64,000 nt of DNA from Gammaproteobacteria bacterium (GTDB taxonomy: Bacteria; Pseudomonadota; Gammaproteobacteria; Steroidobacterales; Woeseiaceae). Made by a program: the position numbers and the translations under genes. The notes below the pieces were generated by a model. The model worked only from the letters and a program-made list of their open reading frames with translations. It was not told where the DNA came from and ran no database searches. Positions 8,585-17,755 of the stretch are shown here, piece by piece (position 1 is the first letter of the stretch; the number at the start of each line of letters is the position of its first letter). Where the stretch lies: assembly GCA_024640305.1 (NCBI GenBank), contig JAHEFG010000009.1:1-64000 (forward strand), written 5' to 3'.

Positions 8585-10762
8585 CTAAATCTCGTCTTCT
8601 TCCGGCGTCGGTTGTGACGACGGCTGCAGCGGAGGTCGTGGCTCCGGCCATCCGGAACGAAAATTCAGGTCGCGTTGTGGGAATGGAATCTCGATGCCGT
8701 ACTCGCCCAGCTTGGTTTCCAGCGCCCAGAGATAAGCAGAGCGAGTTCGGGTCGGGCGCCGGGCGCCCTGCCGATTCACCCAAACCAGCATCAGGAAATT
8801 TAAACTACTGTCGCCAAACTCAGTCAACCAGACATCGGGCTCTCTGCCTTTCATGTTCGTTAGCGTATACGGTACTTCCGCTGCAGCTTCCAATGCAGCC
8901 TTTTTGACCAGTTCCTTGTCGGTTCCGTATGCCACACCGAAAGGGATGCGGACGCGCAATATTCTCTCGCCAAGCGTCCAGTTCGTGAGACGCGTTGTAA
9001 CGAATTCAGAATTAGGCACAACAATATCTATATTGTCGTTGGTGTTGATAAGCGTGCTACGCACATTGATTGACTTGACCGTACCGGTGAGGCCGGTATC
9101 GAGCTCGATGTAATCACCGACCCGTAGCGTATGTTCAAATAAAATGATCAGGCCGGATACGAAATTATTGACGATCGACTGCAGCCCAAAACCGATTCCG
9201 ACACTGAGTGCACCGGCGACGAGTGCCAGGTTGCCAAAGTCCAGCCCGATTGATGACAACGCGATGAACACCGCGAAAATGACAATTGCATAGTGGGTCA
9301 GACGACTTACTGTATACAGTGAGGCCTGCGTGCCACTGGAGTCGCTGCCAGCAACGCGTCGGATTGCGTGGCGGATGCCGCGTGACAACAGCATTGCCAC
9401 GAGCAGGATAACGAAGGCGCGAATGATGTCGCCGCCCGTGACGGGAGTTTCTCCGACCGGAAACAACGTAACGTCAGCCAGGTCTGCAACCCGAAGATAG
9501 GCGGTTTTCGCCTTGAGGCTAACGCTCGCGAGCCAGGATCTGAACGCACCCGTGTATTCGGCCGCAGCGCTGTTCACAACACCTATTAGTAATTCCAGGT
9601 CGGCGATCGCTGTATTCAGGTCTCCTACCCAGGCGAGAGTTTCCTGTGCTGTTCCCAGTCGCTGGTCAAGTAGTCGACGCGACGCGCGGTCGAGGTCATC
9701 CCGATTGATGCTTTGGACGGCGAGTAGCTCGTCTTCCGTCTGGTGTTTCCATTCGATAGCTTGTTGGCTGACATTTCGAACGAACTCTGACCAGGCCAGT
9801 TCCTGGTCTGCCAGCGCTTGAGTATCCGGCTCTGCGAGCAGATCGATCTCAGTCCACCAGCGCTGAGCCTCGTTTTGCGCGAGCGTGGTTTTCGCAAGCG
9901 CTAAGCTGACTTCTGCGCCCCGCAACTTCTGTTGCTGCAGCCTCTGTTGTGACCGACCCTGAGCGGCATCCAGGTCAAGACTGCTGGCCGCGATTTCGGC
10001 TGCGCGTAGCTTTTCCTGGGCCTTTTCGACATCCAGCTGATTGCTGTCTATACGCTCGGTAAGCTCTTTCAGCGTTGCCGACTCTTGAGTGACCGCCAAT
10101 CGATTTGCTGCAAGCTCGACACGAGAGGTGGTTGCCTGGGCATAAGATGTAGCGAGCCCGAAGCTCTGCGTTAACAGCGCCAGGCGGCGCGCGGAAATTG
10201 CCTGGGCCGATCGCGCCTGTACTAGTCTTGCGGCGACAAGCCAGCGCTCATCTCCCGCTGCCGCATTGGCGTAGTCCTTGAATACCGCGTCACGAACCTG
10301 GCTCGCGCCATTGAAAATCCGCCTTTCCCGGTCTACTTCGAGCTTTTCTGCCAGGGCGCTGGCGTGGGCGTCACGTGAGGTGGCGGCGAGCCCGAGCAGC
10401 TCATCTATCGAATAGTTCTCAGCCGCTTCAGGCAGCTCCTGTGGTGCCAAAACAGAATCATCGAGCAGAGCGAGGTACGCGGTAAAGTTGTCGCGAATCG
10501 CAACCAGCATCGACTCTGCAATCTCTTGGTTTTGGGGCGCGAGGTCGACGATTTGTGTGCCGGCTTCCGTCAAGAACGCTTCGACTCTCGGCTCAACCTC
10601 GTCCCGCGGACCTTCAAAGTAAGTCCACCAGTCAGATTGCAGGGAATTCGGGTTCGGGGCGACTGGCGCGATGGTGTCGCCAGAATCCTGCGCCGGACTG
10701 TTCACAGCGAACAGGATGCTCAGCAGCAACGCGATGATGCGTGTTGATCGCGCGATTTTCAT
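8585..10762 (-). CDS. large mechanosensitive channel, MscS family (MscK/MscM-like layout)
   Basis: A 725-residue protein. A signal peptide (1-24) is followed by about 400 residues of charged, helix-rich periplasmic domain with coiled-coil character. The C-terminal 290 residues hold the transmembrane helices and MscS core. Its pore-lining helix is a Gly/Ala-rich segment (LVAGALSVGIGFGLQSIVNNF, only partly quoted) near 500, followed by the beta domain with VGDYIEL and VPNSEF. It opens on hypo-osmotic stress to release solutes. It converges with the ferritin-like gene. Only about four membrane helices are visible, fewer than the 11 of MscK. Confidence 0.86.
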   Translation of the reverse strand: MKIARSTRIIALLLSILFAVNSPAQDSGDTIAPVAPNPNSLQSDWWTYFEGPRDEVEPRVEAFLTEAGTQIVDLAPQNQEIAESMLVAIRDNFTAYLALLDDSVLAPQELPEAAENYSIDELLGLAATSRDAHASALAEKLEVDRERRIFNGASQVRDAVFKDYANAAAGDERWLVAARLVQARSAQAISARRLALLTQSFGLATSYAQATTSRVELAANRLAVTQESATLKELTERIDSNQLDVEKAQEKLRAAEIAASSLDLDAAQGRSQQRLQQQKLRGAEVSLALAKTTLAQNEAQRWWTEIDLLAEPDTQALADQELAWSEFVRNVSQQAIEWKHQTEDELLAVQSINRDDLDRASRRLLDQRLGTAQETLAWVGDLNTAIADLELLIGVVNSAAAEYTGAFRSWLASVSLKAKTAYLRVADLADVTLFPVGETPVTGGDIIRAFVILLVAMLLSRGIRHAIRRVAGSDSSGTQASLYTVSRLTHYAIVIFAVFIALSSIGLDFGNLALVAGALSVGIGFGLQSIVNNFVSGLIILFEHTLRVGDYIELDTGLTGTVKSINVRSTLINTNDNIDIVVPNSEFVTTRLTNWTLGERILRVRIPFGVAYGTDKELVKKAALEAAAEVPYTLTNMKGREPDVWLTEFGDSSLNFLMLVWVNRQGARRPTRTRSAYLWALETKLGEYGIEIPFPQRDLNFRSGWPEPRPPLQPSSQPTPEEDEI

Positions 10763-10902
10763 GCGAATTCTTGTCTTTCCGTGGGTATTAATAAGGCTAA
10801 CAGCGACATGCTACGAGAATTCAGGAGTTCATGCATTCAAGATTTTGGGCACCCGATGCGAACGACGATAGTAATCAGCGCTGCGGTTCCGAGCCACCTG
10901 AG

Positions 10903-11325
10903 CTACTGCGGTGGATATTCATCGAAACAAGGAATCTCGGTGTCATCACATGACCACGGAGCGCGGGAGTTTCCGAATATCCGGCCCTGCGGCAAGATTG
11001 TCAGCTCCGATGTAACTGTGCCCGCCGGTACTACGGCGAAACCGAGAGTTACGTTGCCACGAGGCAGTGGGCTACCGCAGGTCCTGCAGAAGTGAGTGGT
11101 GAAGCGCTCCGCGCCTGGCAGTTTAAAGCTGCCGCGATCGTCTGCACTGCCGGTCCACCGAATTTCGGAAGTGATGGGGACGATAAGATTGCTGGCGTGG
11201 CCCGTTCCGGTTGTCCTGCGGCAACGTGAGCAGTGGCAATGGAAGAATCTTGCTGGTTCGCCGTCAATTTCCCAGCTTACCGCGCCGCAAACGCATCCGC
11301 CGGTCATGGTTTTTTGTTCATTCAT
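10903..11325 (-). CDS. GFA/CENP-V family zinc protein
   Basis: A 140-residue protein of the GFA fold, a family named for glutathione-dependent formaldehyde-activating enzyme. The zinc ligands are in place: CVCGAVSW near the N-terminus, HCHCSRCRRTTG near residue 34-45, and HFCRTCGSPL near 79-88. The enzymatic role of most family members is unproven; many simply bind glutathione or zinc. It lies alone, 140 bp from the MscS gene start and 35 bp from the membrane protein upstream, all on the minus strand. No dependence on formaldehyde metabolism is visible. Confidence 0.85.
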   Translation of the reverse strand: MNEQKTMTGGCVCGAVSWEIDGEPARFFHCHCSRCRRTTGTGHASNLIVPITSEIRWTGSADDRGSFKLPGAERFTTHFCRTCGSPLPRGNVTLGFAVVPAGTVTSELTILPQGRIFGNSRAPWSCDDTEIPCFDEYPPQ

Positions 11326-11360
11326 TTGTATTGCCCCTGTTTGTTGCCCTTTAAGACAGA

Positions 11361-13001
11361 TTATCGAGTGCGCTCGCGGGTTACCGTTAATTCGACTTTA
11401 CTTGGCCTGATGTAGCCAATCCAGTTGCCCGCCGCGTTAAACAGCCAGTTTTCAGGAATAGCGTGCAATTCATAGAATGCCAGGTGCTTGCTGTCGGTGA
11501 GAGGTGCCAGTTGCGGTGGCAGTGGAATTCTCTGCCGCATGGCCGAGTATTTTTCGGCCTCTGTCAGGTAGATGACTTTACCAACATCGGGCGAGGATGC
11601 TTGTGTTGTGCCCGGCTGGAACTCATTCGGGTCAAGGACAAATATGCGCCTGTAAGACCCCCAGTCCTTCTTATCGAATGCGGTAATCAAGCCAGACCTG
11701 GTACCCAGAAACCAGTTGCCAATCGGATTGACCCCATATTGAGTCAGTACAAGGTCATCTTTACTTAGCTGATATTGCTGCCGGAGTTGCAGTAGCTCCG
11801 TGTGAATCTCGTCCTTGTCCGGATAGAGCATGAGCAGGTTCATTGATTCGCCAAACAGCATGGCGACAACGCCCAGAGATGCGAGACCTGGCACAAGACG
11901 ATTGCTGAGCTTCGCCTTGTGGTATTGCAGGTGATAAGCGGTGACGATCAGCAATGGCAGTGGCATGAACAGGACGAGTCTCGGGACAACGCTCAGATCG
12001 AACACAGGAAGAACCAGCGCGTAGGCCAGCAGGACGTTGCCGAGCCAGAATATACGGTCGGCCAGCGGCAATGTTTCGCAGTTTCGTTTGTATGTTCTTA
12101 GCAAAACGAATAGCAGCAGGAGTGGCAGCCCAATCGCCGCCAGGAACATTAACTTCTCGGCCGAAGATCCGGACGAGTAAAGGCTGCCGAGCAGAGAATT
12201 TGGAACGCTTGTGATCGCGTAGCGCAGGATTCGTGCGCAGGCTTCCGCGTCGAGCGTATAGACTATCGTTATAGCAACCGTCGTTAGGCCGACGACGACA
12301 AGAGATGTCGCAATAATATGGCGTGACCCGGATCCGGTGTGAGTGAATGCTGCGAGCAGGGATGCAGCGAACAACAAGGCGACTGCAAGAGTGCCGAGAT
12401 GAGTTAGTGCGACGAGAACGAAAAGCGACAGCACAGCAATCAGCCAGCTTATGGTGCGACTTTGCAGCAGCACGTAAGTGGCAAACATAAGCCCGCTGAG
12501 CAACAGCATACCAAGAGTATTTTTCTGCAGAAGCTCGGGCATGTGGGCGAATGTCAGCGGCAAGAACGCCGCGATGGCGACGAGGAGCCATTGGCGACCG
12601 ATAAGTGGTTTTGAGCCCTGCATGCGGCGGATCAGGAGATAAATGGGTATCGCGATCAACGCTGGCACGATGCTCATAACAAGCCGCGAGGAATTCACGA
12701 TCGCCGATGGCATTTCCATGCCGAACAGTTCGAACAGACTGGCTACACCGGCGTAGAAGTAAAACAGCAAAGGTAAGTCAGCGTAGGGTAACTGGCCGGT
12801 CTCAAGGATGCCCCTGACCTGAACCCAATAGTAATAGCAGTGGTTGAACCAGCCGACGAACTCTGGCCGAAAAACCCAGATTGCTATAGCCCTGGCCGCA
12901 AATGCACCTGCAACGATGAACAATAAGATCGCTCTGTTTCTATCGCCTAAGTGACTTCTACCCATAAACAACTCGACACATTCTGGCTCGCGCTCTGGCA
13001 C
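11361..13001 (-). CDS. polytopic membrane protein, GT-C glycosyltransferase-like
   Basis: A 546-residue protein with about 11-12 hydrophobic helices and a C-terminal soluble domain of roughly 130 residues. An early periplasmic loop with a YYYWVQVRGILETGQ stretch and the overall shape resemble GT-C (ArnT/PMT-like) glycosyltransferases. I do not see the usual acidic DE/ED pair clearly, so the enzymatic role is open. The start is uncertain. GTG 13001 gives the longest form, but on this strand a TGCTATAGT extended -10-like element covers that codon, so ATG 12965 (12 residues shorter) is a good alternative. It is divergent from the BamA-like gene. Confidence 0.6.
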   Translation of the reverse strand: MPEREPECVELFMGRSHLGDRNRAILLFIVAGAFAARAIAIWVFRPEFVGWFNHCYYYWVQVRGILETGQLPYADLPLLFYFYAGVASLFELFGMEMPSAIVNSSRLVMSIVPALIAIPIYLLIRRMQGSKPLIGRQWLLVAIAAFLPLTFAHMPELLQKNTLGMLLLSGLMFATYVLLQSRTISWLIAVLSLFVLVALTHLGTLAVALLFAASLLAAFTHTGSGSRHIIATSLVVVGLTTVAITIVYTLDAEACARILRYAITSVPNSLLGSLYSSGSSAEKLMFLAAIGLPLLLLFVLLRTYKRNCETLPLADRIFWLGNVLLAYALVLPVFDLSVVPRLVLFMPLPLLIVTAYHLQYHKAKLSNRLVPGLASLGVVAMLFGESMNLLMLYPDKDEIHTELLQLRQQYQLSKDDLVLTQYGVNPIGNWFLGTRSGLITAFDKKDWGSYRRIFVLDPNEFQPGTTQASSPDVGKVIYLTEAEKYSAMRQRIPLPPQLAPLTDSKHLAFYELHAIPENWLFNAAGNWIGYIRPSKVELTVTRERTR

Positions 13002-13066
13002 TATAGCAGGGTCTAAGATGACAACGTCAAGACGCTGTGCTTGTCAGGAAAAGGGCGCTGGGCTTA

Positions 13067-14740
13067 ATGATTGATCGGTTTTTCGCGGCCACGGCAATTG
13101 CTGCATTGCTCGCAATTGGGTGCGGAGTGAAGGAACTGCGCGCTGAGGAATCAGACGGGCAGATTCCGGCGGCCAGTACTGCGCGCGATGCGCTCACAGC
13201 AGAGCGCCTCGAAGCCGACAACGCGAAAATCGGTTCGGTTACGATTATTGCAAACAACATATTCAATCTGGATGATCCACTGGAAGACCGCCGCCTGTTC
13301 CGCCTCGCCAACAAGCTGCACATTCGATCCAGGCAAGAACTCATTGAATCGCAATTGCTGTTTGAAGAGGGCGATGCGTATTTAAAACGGCTATTGGATG
13401 AGTCTGAGCGAATCCTGCGTGCCAAGCGCTACCTGCGTGAGGCGACGGTTTTGCCGATTGCTTACAAGGACGGGCTGGTTGATCTGGAGGTCAATACCTA
13501 CGACGTTTGGACATTGAACCTGGGGCTCGGCCTGTTCCGCAGCGGAGGGGAGAGCGACACGAGCGCTGGTCTTCAGGAATACAATCTGTTTGGCATGGGT
13601 GCTCACGTGGGAGTCAGGTACGAGTCGAACGTTGATCGCAAAACCAAATCCTTCGAATACAGCGACGATAGTTTTCGGCAATCCCACGATCAGCTGGGCC
13701 TTGTCTACGAGGACAGCGACGACGGATTCGAAAGGGCCATGAGTTTCAGACGGCCGTTTATTTCGCTCGATACCAGGCGCTCCTGGGGAATGTCTGTCCT
13801 GAATGGCGAGCGCATCGACAGCCTCTATGATCGTGGCGAAATTGCGCAGGAATTTAAACATCGGGTTCAATTCCACCGGGCCTTCATTGGCTGGTCGAAA
13901 GGTTTGCATCGTCGCCGCGTATTAAGATTTTCCACTGGATTGGCTTACGATTCTCATCACTTTTCGGCAACAGATGACCCGCTGTTGACCGCACCTGTCC
14001 TGCCCGAGGACAGGGAGTATCTCTACCCTTTCTTCGGCGTGGAACTCATTCGGGAGCAATTCGAGAAAGCCAGCAATGTTGACCAGATTAATCGCACTGA
14101 GGATCGTTTTCTGGGTTCTCGATTGCAGGCGAGCGTGGGTTACTCCAGCGAAAAAGCCGGTTCCACTGCAAACGCAATTCACTTCAACGGAGCGTTTAAC
14201 CACGGTTTTGTAACGTTGCCGGGAAAGACCCTGCTCCTGCGGGGCAATTTTGGTTCTCGTTTTGAAGACGGTGAATTACGCAATGGGCAGCTGTCAGGCG
14301 AGTTGCTTTATCATAACCGCGAGAGCGAAAAACGGTTGTTTTTCACGAAACTCAGTGGCGTGCTCGGGAAAAACCTGGATCTTGATAATCCACTCTACCT
14401 CGGTGGTGACAGTGGCTTGAGAGGTTACCCATTGCGTTACCAGGGCGGCGACAAGAAGCTCTTGCTGACTATCGAAAAGCGATATTTCACCGACTGGTAT
14501 CCATTTCGTCTGTTCCATATTGGTGGCGCGGTGTTCTTCGACGCAGGCAGAACCTGGGGCGATAATCCTGCGGGTGGGCCCAATCTCGGTTTGCTGACAG
14601 ATGTTGGTTTCGGACTTCGCATAAGCAATGTTCGATCCGGCATCGGGCGGATGATACATATAGACCTGGCGTTTCCTCTTAATGGCGAAGATGACATCGA
14701 CAACGTACAGCTGTTGATAGAAGCCAAGAGGAGTTTCTGA
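13067..14740 (+). CDS. BamA/Omp85-family outer-membrane protein with a POTRA-like domain
   Basis: A 557-residue protein. A signal peptide (about 1-26, ending ELRAEE) precedes one POTRA-like region (roughly 45-150, with hydrophobic beta and helix pattern and YLREA). Then comes a 16-strand-type surface-antigen barrel with the family motif GGDSGLRGYPLRYQGG near residue 440 and a terminal aromatic Phe. Omp85 proteins insert or secrete proteins, or move lipids, in the outer membrane. Full BamA has five POTRA domains, so this is a short paralogue of unknown substrate. Start 13067 has AAGGG upstream and begins the signal; GTG 13037 lacks a ribosome site. Confidence 0.75.
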   Translation: MIDRFFAATAIAALLAIGCGVKELRAEESDGQIPAASTARDALTAERLEADNAKIGSVTIIANNIFNLDDPLEDRRLFRLANKLHIRSRQELIESQLLFEEGDAYLKRLLDESERILRAKRYLREATVLPIAYKDGLVDLEVNTYDVWTLNLGLGLFRSGGESDTSAGLQEYNLFGMGAHVGVRYESNVDRKTKSFEYSDDSFRQSHDQLGLVYEDSDDGFERAMSFRRPFISLDTRRSWGMSVLNGERIDSLYDRGEIAQEFKHRVQFHRAFIGWSKGLHRRRVLRFSTGLAYDSHHFSATDDPLLTAPVLPEDREYLYPFFGVELIREQFEKASNVDQINRTEDRFLGSRLQASVGYSSEKAGSTANAIHFNGAFNHGFVTLPGKTLLLRGNFGSRFEDGELRNGQLSGELLYHNRESEKRLFFTKLSGVLGKNLDLDNPLYLGGDSGLRGYPLRYQGGDKKLLLTIEKRYFTDWYPFRLFHIGGAVFFDAGRTWGDNPAGGPNLGLLTDVGFGLRISNVRSGIGRMIHIDLAFPLNGEDDIDNVQLLIEAKRSF

Positions 14741-14772
14741 CGCCAGATAGCTGTGACCAACGGAGCCGAATA

Positions 14773-15533
14773 ATGATCAAGAGAACAAACTGTCTGATAC
14801 TTTTTGCCATCGCAATTGTCGCCGGCTGCAATTCCAAAACTGAGCCAGAACTGATATCTGGTGTGCACCTGGACTCTCTTGATAGGTCGACACGGCCACA
14901 GGACGACTTCTACCAGTTTGCTAATGGTGGATGGCTTGATAGCACCGAGATCCCTGAAATTTACTCTGGTTATACGGTCTACCACGAGGTTAATGAGCGT
15001 GTTGAAAAAGCGTTGCGCGAGATTATCGAAACCGCAGCCGACTCGCCAGGTAAAAAAGGAAGCGAATCGCAACAGGTTGGTGATATCTACGGCAGCTGGA
15101 TGGATGTCGATACTATTAACGCGGCGGGCATTGCTCCGGTGCAAAGGGAGCTCGAGCTGGTTGCCGCCGTTGATTCCGTCAGCTCACTTGTTGGCGCAAT
15201 GGCTGAACTGTCCCGGCGTGACATCATGGTTCCGTATGCCAGATACGTAGAGCCAGACCGCGAAGACTCGACCAGCAACACGCTCTACTTCTATCAGCGC
15301 GGCATCACGATGCCAAATCGTGATTATTACCTGCAGCCGGATAACGAGAACTTTACCCAGGCGCGTTCAGAATTGAGGCCTTACATCGGCAAGATGTTAC
15401 TGCGATCAGGTTTGGATGAAGCAGCGGCGCATGCTGCGGCCGAACGTGTATTGACGCCTTTCATGAAGCATTTGGCACACAGGAGGGCGACGGAATGTGG
15501 TTGCCACCCGAGGAGCGTGTGAAAATCTGGTGA
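14773..15533 (+). pseudogene. M13 (neprilysin/PepO-like) metallopeptidase with a large internal deletion
   Basis: Bases 14773-15452 encode a lipoprotein signal (AIVAGC lipobox) and the N-terminal M13 region, including RPQDDFYQFANGGWL and the RNYY-like MPNRDYYLQPDN. At about 15452 the frame breaks. The next bases (15453-15533), in the +2 frame, encode the family's C-terminal tail: DAFHEAFGTQEGDGMW, then LPPEERVKIW, then stop. The zinc-binding HExxH region and about 430 residues between are missing. So roughly 1.3 kb has been lost and the ends joined out of frame. In frame, translation continues to 15522 with 24 foreign residues. The product cannot be a peptidase. An assembly collapse is the alternative explanation. 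Confidence 0.85.
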
Positions 15534-15572
15534 ACGGCTAACCAATTCGACGTCGAGCGCATCCAATATGGG

Positions 15573-16109
15573 ATGGTGGCTGTACTAAAACAACAGGGCG
15601 GACCCACGCAGGCGGAGTTTCACGAAGTAATTTCGAGAAGCTCGGGCCGCTGGTTTTCTGCGTGCCTGAAAATTACTCGGAACCGTGATCTTGCCGAGGA
15701 TGCAGTGCAGGACGCACTCCTCAGTGCGTGGGATAAGCGCCGGCAGTTCGATAGATCCGCAAAGCTGGATACCTGGATCCACCGTATTGCAATCAATGCC
15801 GCCTTGCAGTTACTTCGCAAAGGCCGACCAGGCGTATTCGAACCACTCGAAACCGACGTCGAAAGCTCCGCACCAACACCCGAAAGTATCCAGGCCGAAG
15901 AAGAGCTTGGTCAAAGCCTGTCACTAGCAATGACACACCTTAGCGAAATCGAACGTGTGTGTTTCGTTCTGAAACACCTTGAGCAATGGCGGCTAAAGGA
16001 AATCGCGGCGGAACTCGATACAAACATTGGCACAGTCAAGCAGGCCATTTTTAGAGCAGTGCGCAAACTGCGTGTACGAATGGTCAGCCTGCAAAGTGAG
16101 ATCTTATGA
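15573..16109 (+). CDS. ECF-family RNA polymerase sigma factor
   Basis: A 178-residue sigma-70 factor with only regions 2 and 4. Region 2 has AEDAVQDALLSAW (about 41-53) and the -10-recognition stretch; region 4 has the helix-turn-helix WRLKEIAAELDTNIGTVKQA near 139-158. A Pro/Ser-rich linker separates them. It is followed by an overlapping (ATGA) gene for a membrane protein that is probably its anti-sigma factor, then by a HEAT-repeat and an exported protein gene. The four genes therefore look like one regulon unit. It starts 40 bases after the M13 remnant. The inducing signal is unknown. Confidence 0.9.
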   Translation: MVAVLKQQGGPTQAEFHEVISRSSGRWFSACLKITRNRDLAEDAVQDALLSAWDKRRQFDRSAKLDTWIHRIAINAALQLLRKGRPGVFEPLETDVESSAPTPESIQAEEELGQSLSLAMTHLSEIERVCFVLKHLEQWRLKEIAAELDTNIGTVKQAIFRAVRKLRVRMVSLQSEIL

Positions 16110-16837
16110 ACGACGACACATTATTACTCTACTACTACGACGATGGGCTCAGTGTTCAGGAGCGCCGCGACGTTGCAACAGCAATTGCGACCGACATATC
16201 CGTAAGAGCGAGATATGAAGAACTGAAGCTCCAACTGGATGTACTCGATACAGGATCAGACGTTGCTGCGCCGATGCACATGATGCAACGATGGCACGAC
16301 AGTATAGATCGCGCAGCTCAACGCGAGCAGGTGCAAGCGACGGGCAAGTCTAGTCCATTTAACGCGATGTCATTCTTCTGGGGCGCGGCGGTTTCAGCTG
16401 CACTCGCGATAGGTATTGGGATAGGTGTGATCTGGTCGGGAAGCCCCGCACCGGTGGAACTCGCCCCCTCAATTGCCTTTGTGGATCCTGACAGGAGCTA
16501 CATGGAATCAGGTGCTTTCGCCCGTGGAATGCAGGTACATCTTCGCGATACGCAGCAGAATATTGCCGCGCTGTCTGGCAACAGCAGGGAAGATCGCACA
16601 CTGCTGGTCATGCGGATCATCCAGCAAAATCGACTTTTTGAAAGTGCTGCTGAGCAAAATGATGCGGCAGGCCTGGCAAGAGTGCTGCGTGCTTTCGAAC
16701 CAATTTTGCTGCGGCTGGCAGCTGACGATATTGCTCCCGAAGACGCCGACGCCTTGCGTCGGAAACTCGCATTTGAGCTTAACGTCATGCTAACCAAACT
16801 TGAACGCGACACATCCAAAGAGACACACAAGACCTGA
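16106..16837 (+). CDS. single-pass membrane protein, probable anti-sigma factor
   Basis: A 243-residue protein: cytoplasmic N-terminus (about 1-90) opening with LLLYYYDDGLSVQERRDVA, as seen in putative anti-sigma factors; one transmembrane helix near 93-113 (AAVSAALAIGIGIGVIW); and a helical periplasmic C-terminal half. It lacks the HxxxCxxC zinc motif of ZAS-type anti-sigma factors. It overlaps the ECF sigma gene by 4 bases, so one-to-one synthesis is likely. I infer it holds the sigma factor at the membrane and that the periplasmic part senses a signal. Confidence 0.72.
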   Translation: MNDDTLLLYYYDDGLSVQERRDVATAIATDISVRARYEELKLQLDVLDTGSDVAAPMHMMQRWHDSIDRAAQREQVQATGKSSPFNAMSFFWGAAVSAALAIGIGIGVIWSGSPAPVELAPSIAFVDPDRSYMESGAFARGMQVHLRDTQQNIAALSGNSREDRTLLVMRIIQQNRLFESAAEQNDAAGLARVLRAFEPILLRLAADDIAPEDADALRRKLAFELNVMLTKLERDTSKETHKT

Positions 16838-16852
16838 TTGAGGCATCCGAAC

Positions 16853-17755
16853 ATGCGCACCTACACAAGACTGATCTTCATTTTCTGCTTTTTGCTTATG
16901 GCGAATCCAGCACCCGCCCAGGACAGTGGTGACGTCGCGAACGACGAAGCGCTCAAAATGGTGGCGCTCGAAGCGCTGATGTCTGCGCCATCAGAACGTG
17001 CGCTGCCTATTGTTATCAGAGTTCTCGAAGGTGATGGCAGCGATGAGATGAAAGAGGCGGCCCTGTTTATTCTGAGCCAGATTGAACACCCGGACGCGAG
17101 TGCGCAGCTATTGAATATGGCACGAAGCGCAAGCGGCGAATTGCGTCTGGATGCAATCCGAATGATAGGAATCAGCGGTGGCGATGCGGTCGATAGCCTG
17201 GCCGCGGTATTCAGCTCCGGTGGTTCCGATGTTCGCGAGGCGGTTCTCGAGGCTTATATGATTGCTGGAAATAAGCAGGGACTTTATGACATTGCGGTTA
17301 GCGCAGAAAACAATGATGACTTCGAAGCAGCGGTCGAAATGCTCGGTGCTATGGGTGCGAGCGAGGAACTGAGCAAGATCCGCGCGAGTGCCGGTGTATC
17401 TGATGCGATAATCAATGCTTACATTATCTCCGACGATGCCGATGCTATTCGGGAACTCGCGTTGGACAGAAGCGACCTCAAGCAGCAGGCCAGGGCAATC
17501 GAAGCCCTGGGGATTGTCGGCGCCGACGATGCAGAAGCGCTGTTGACGCAAATCTATCGGGAGTCAGATTCCGAGTTCATTAAAGAGGCCGCACTCAATG
17601 GCTTGCTCATCGGAGATTACGACGACAGCGTCTTGCAGCTGTATCGTTCCGCCACAAGCGTCTCCGAAAAGCGCGCACTGCTTCAGATGCTGGTAATGAT
17701 GGATAGCGATCAGGTAATGGACATTATCGACGAGACATTAGCGGGTGATCAGTAA
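16853..17755 (+). CDS. exported HEAT-repeat protein of the ECF operon
   Basis: A 300-residue protein with a signal peptide (1-23, ending ANPAPAQ). The rest is a regular array of paired helices: about seven HEAT-like units of 30-35 residues (for example EALMSAPSERALPIVIRVLE, DEMKEAALFILSQIE). HEAT repeats bind other proteins. Start 16853 has GAGG just upstream; a TTG at 16838 would place the signal peptide internally. The stop overlaps the next start (TAATG). In an ECF operon it may be a periplasmic scaffold or sensor arm, but its partner is unknown. Confidence 0.72.
   Translation: MRTYTRLIFIFCFLLMANPAPAQDSGDVANDEALKMVALEALMSAPSERALPIVIRVLEGDGSDEMKEAALFILSQIEHPDASAQLLNMARSASGELRLDAIRMIGISGGDAVDSLAAVFSSGGSDVREAVLEAYMIAGNKQGLYDIAVSAENNDDFEAAVEMLGAMGASEELSKIRASAGVSDAIINAYIISDDADAIRELALDRSDLKQQARAIEALGIVGADDAEALLTQIYRESDSEFIKEAALNGLLIGDYDDSVLQLYRSATSVSEKRALLQMLVMMDSDQVMDIIDETLAGDQ

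Noticed and set aside
8530-8600. Possible encapsulin-targeting peptide read through the EncFtn stop
   Set aside because: The in-frame sequence after TAG does not give a convincing targeting motif of the LTVGSLR type, and it runs into a convergent gene. No evidence for read-through.
11761-12591. 276-codon open frame on the minus strand in a second frame
   Set aside because: It overlaps the GT-C-like membrane gene on the same strand, out of frame; very rich in Arg, Ala and Cys and lacks a ribosome site.
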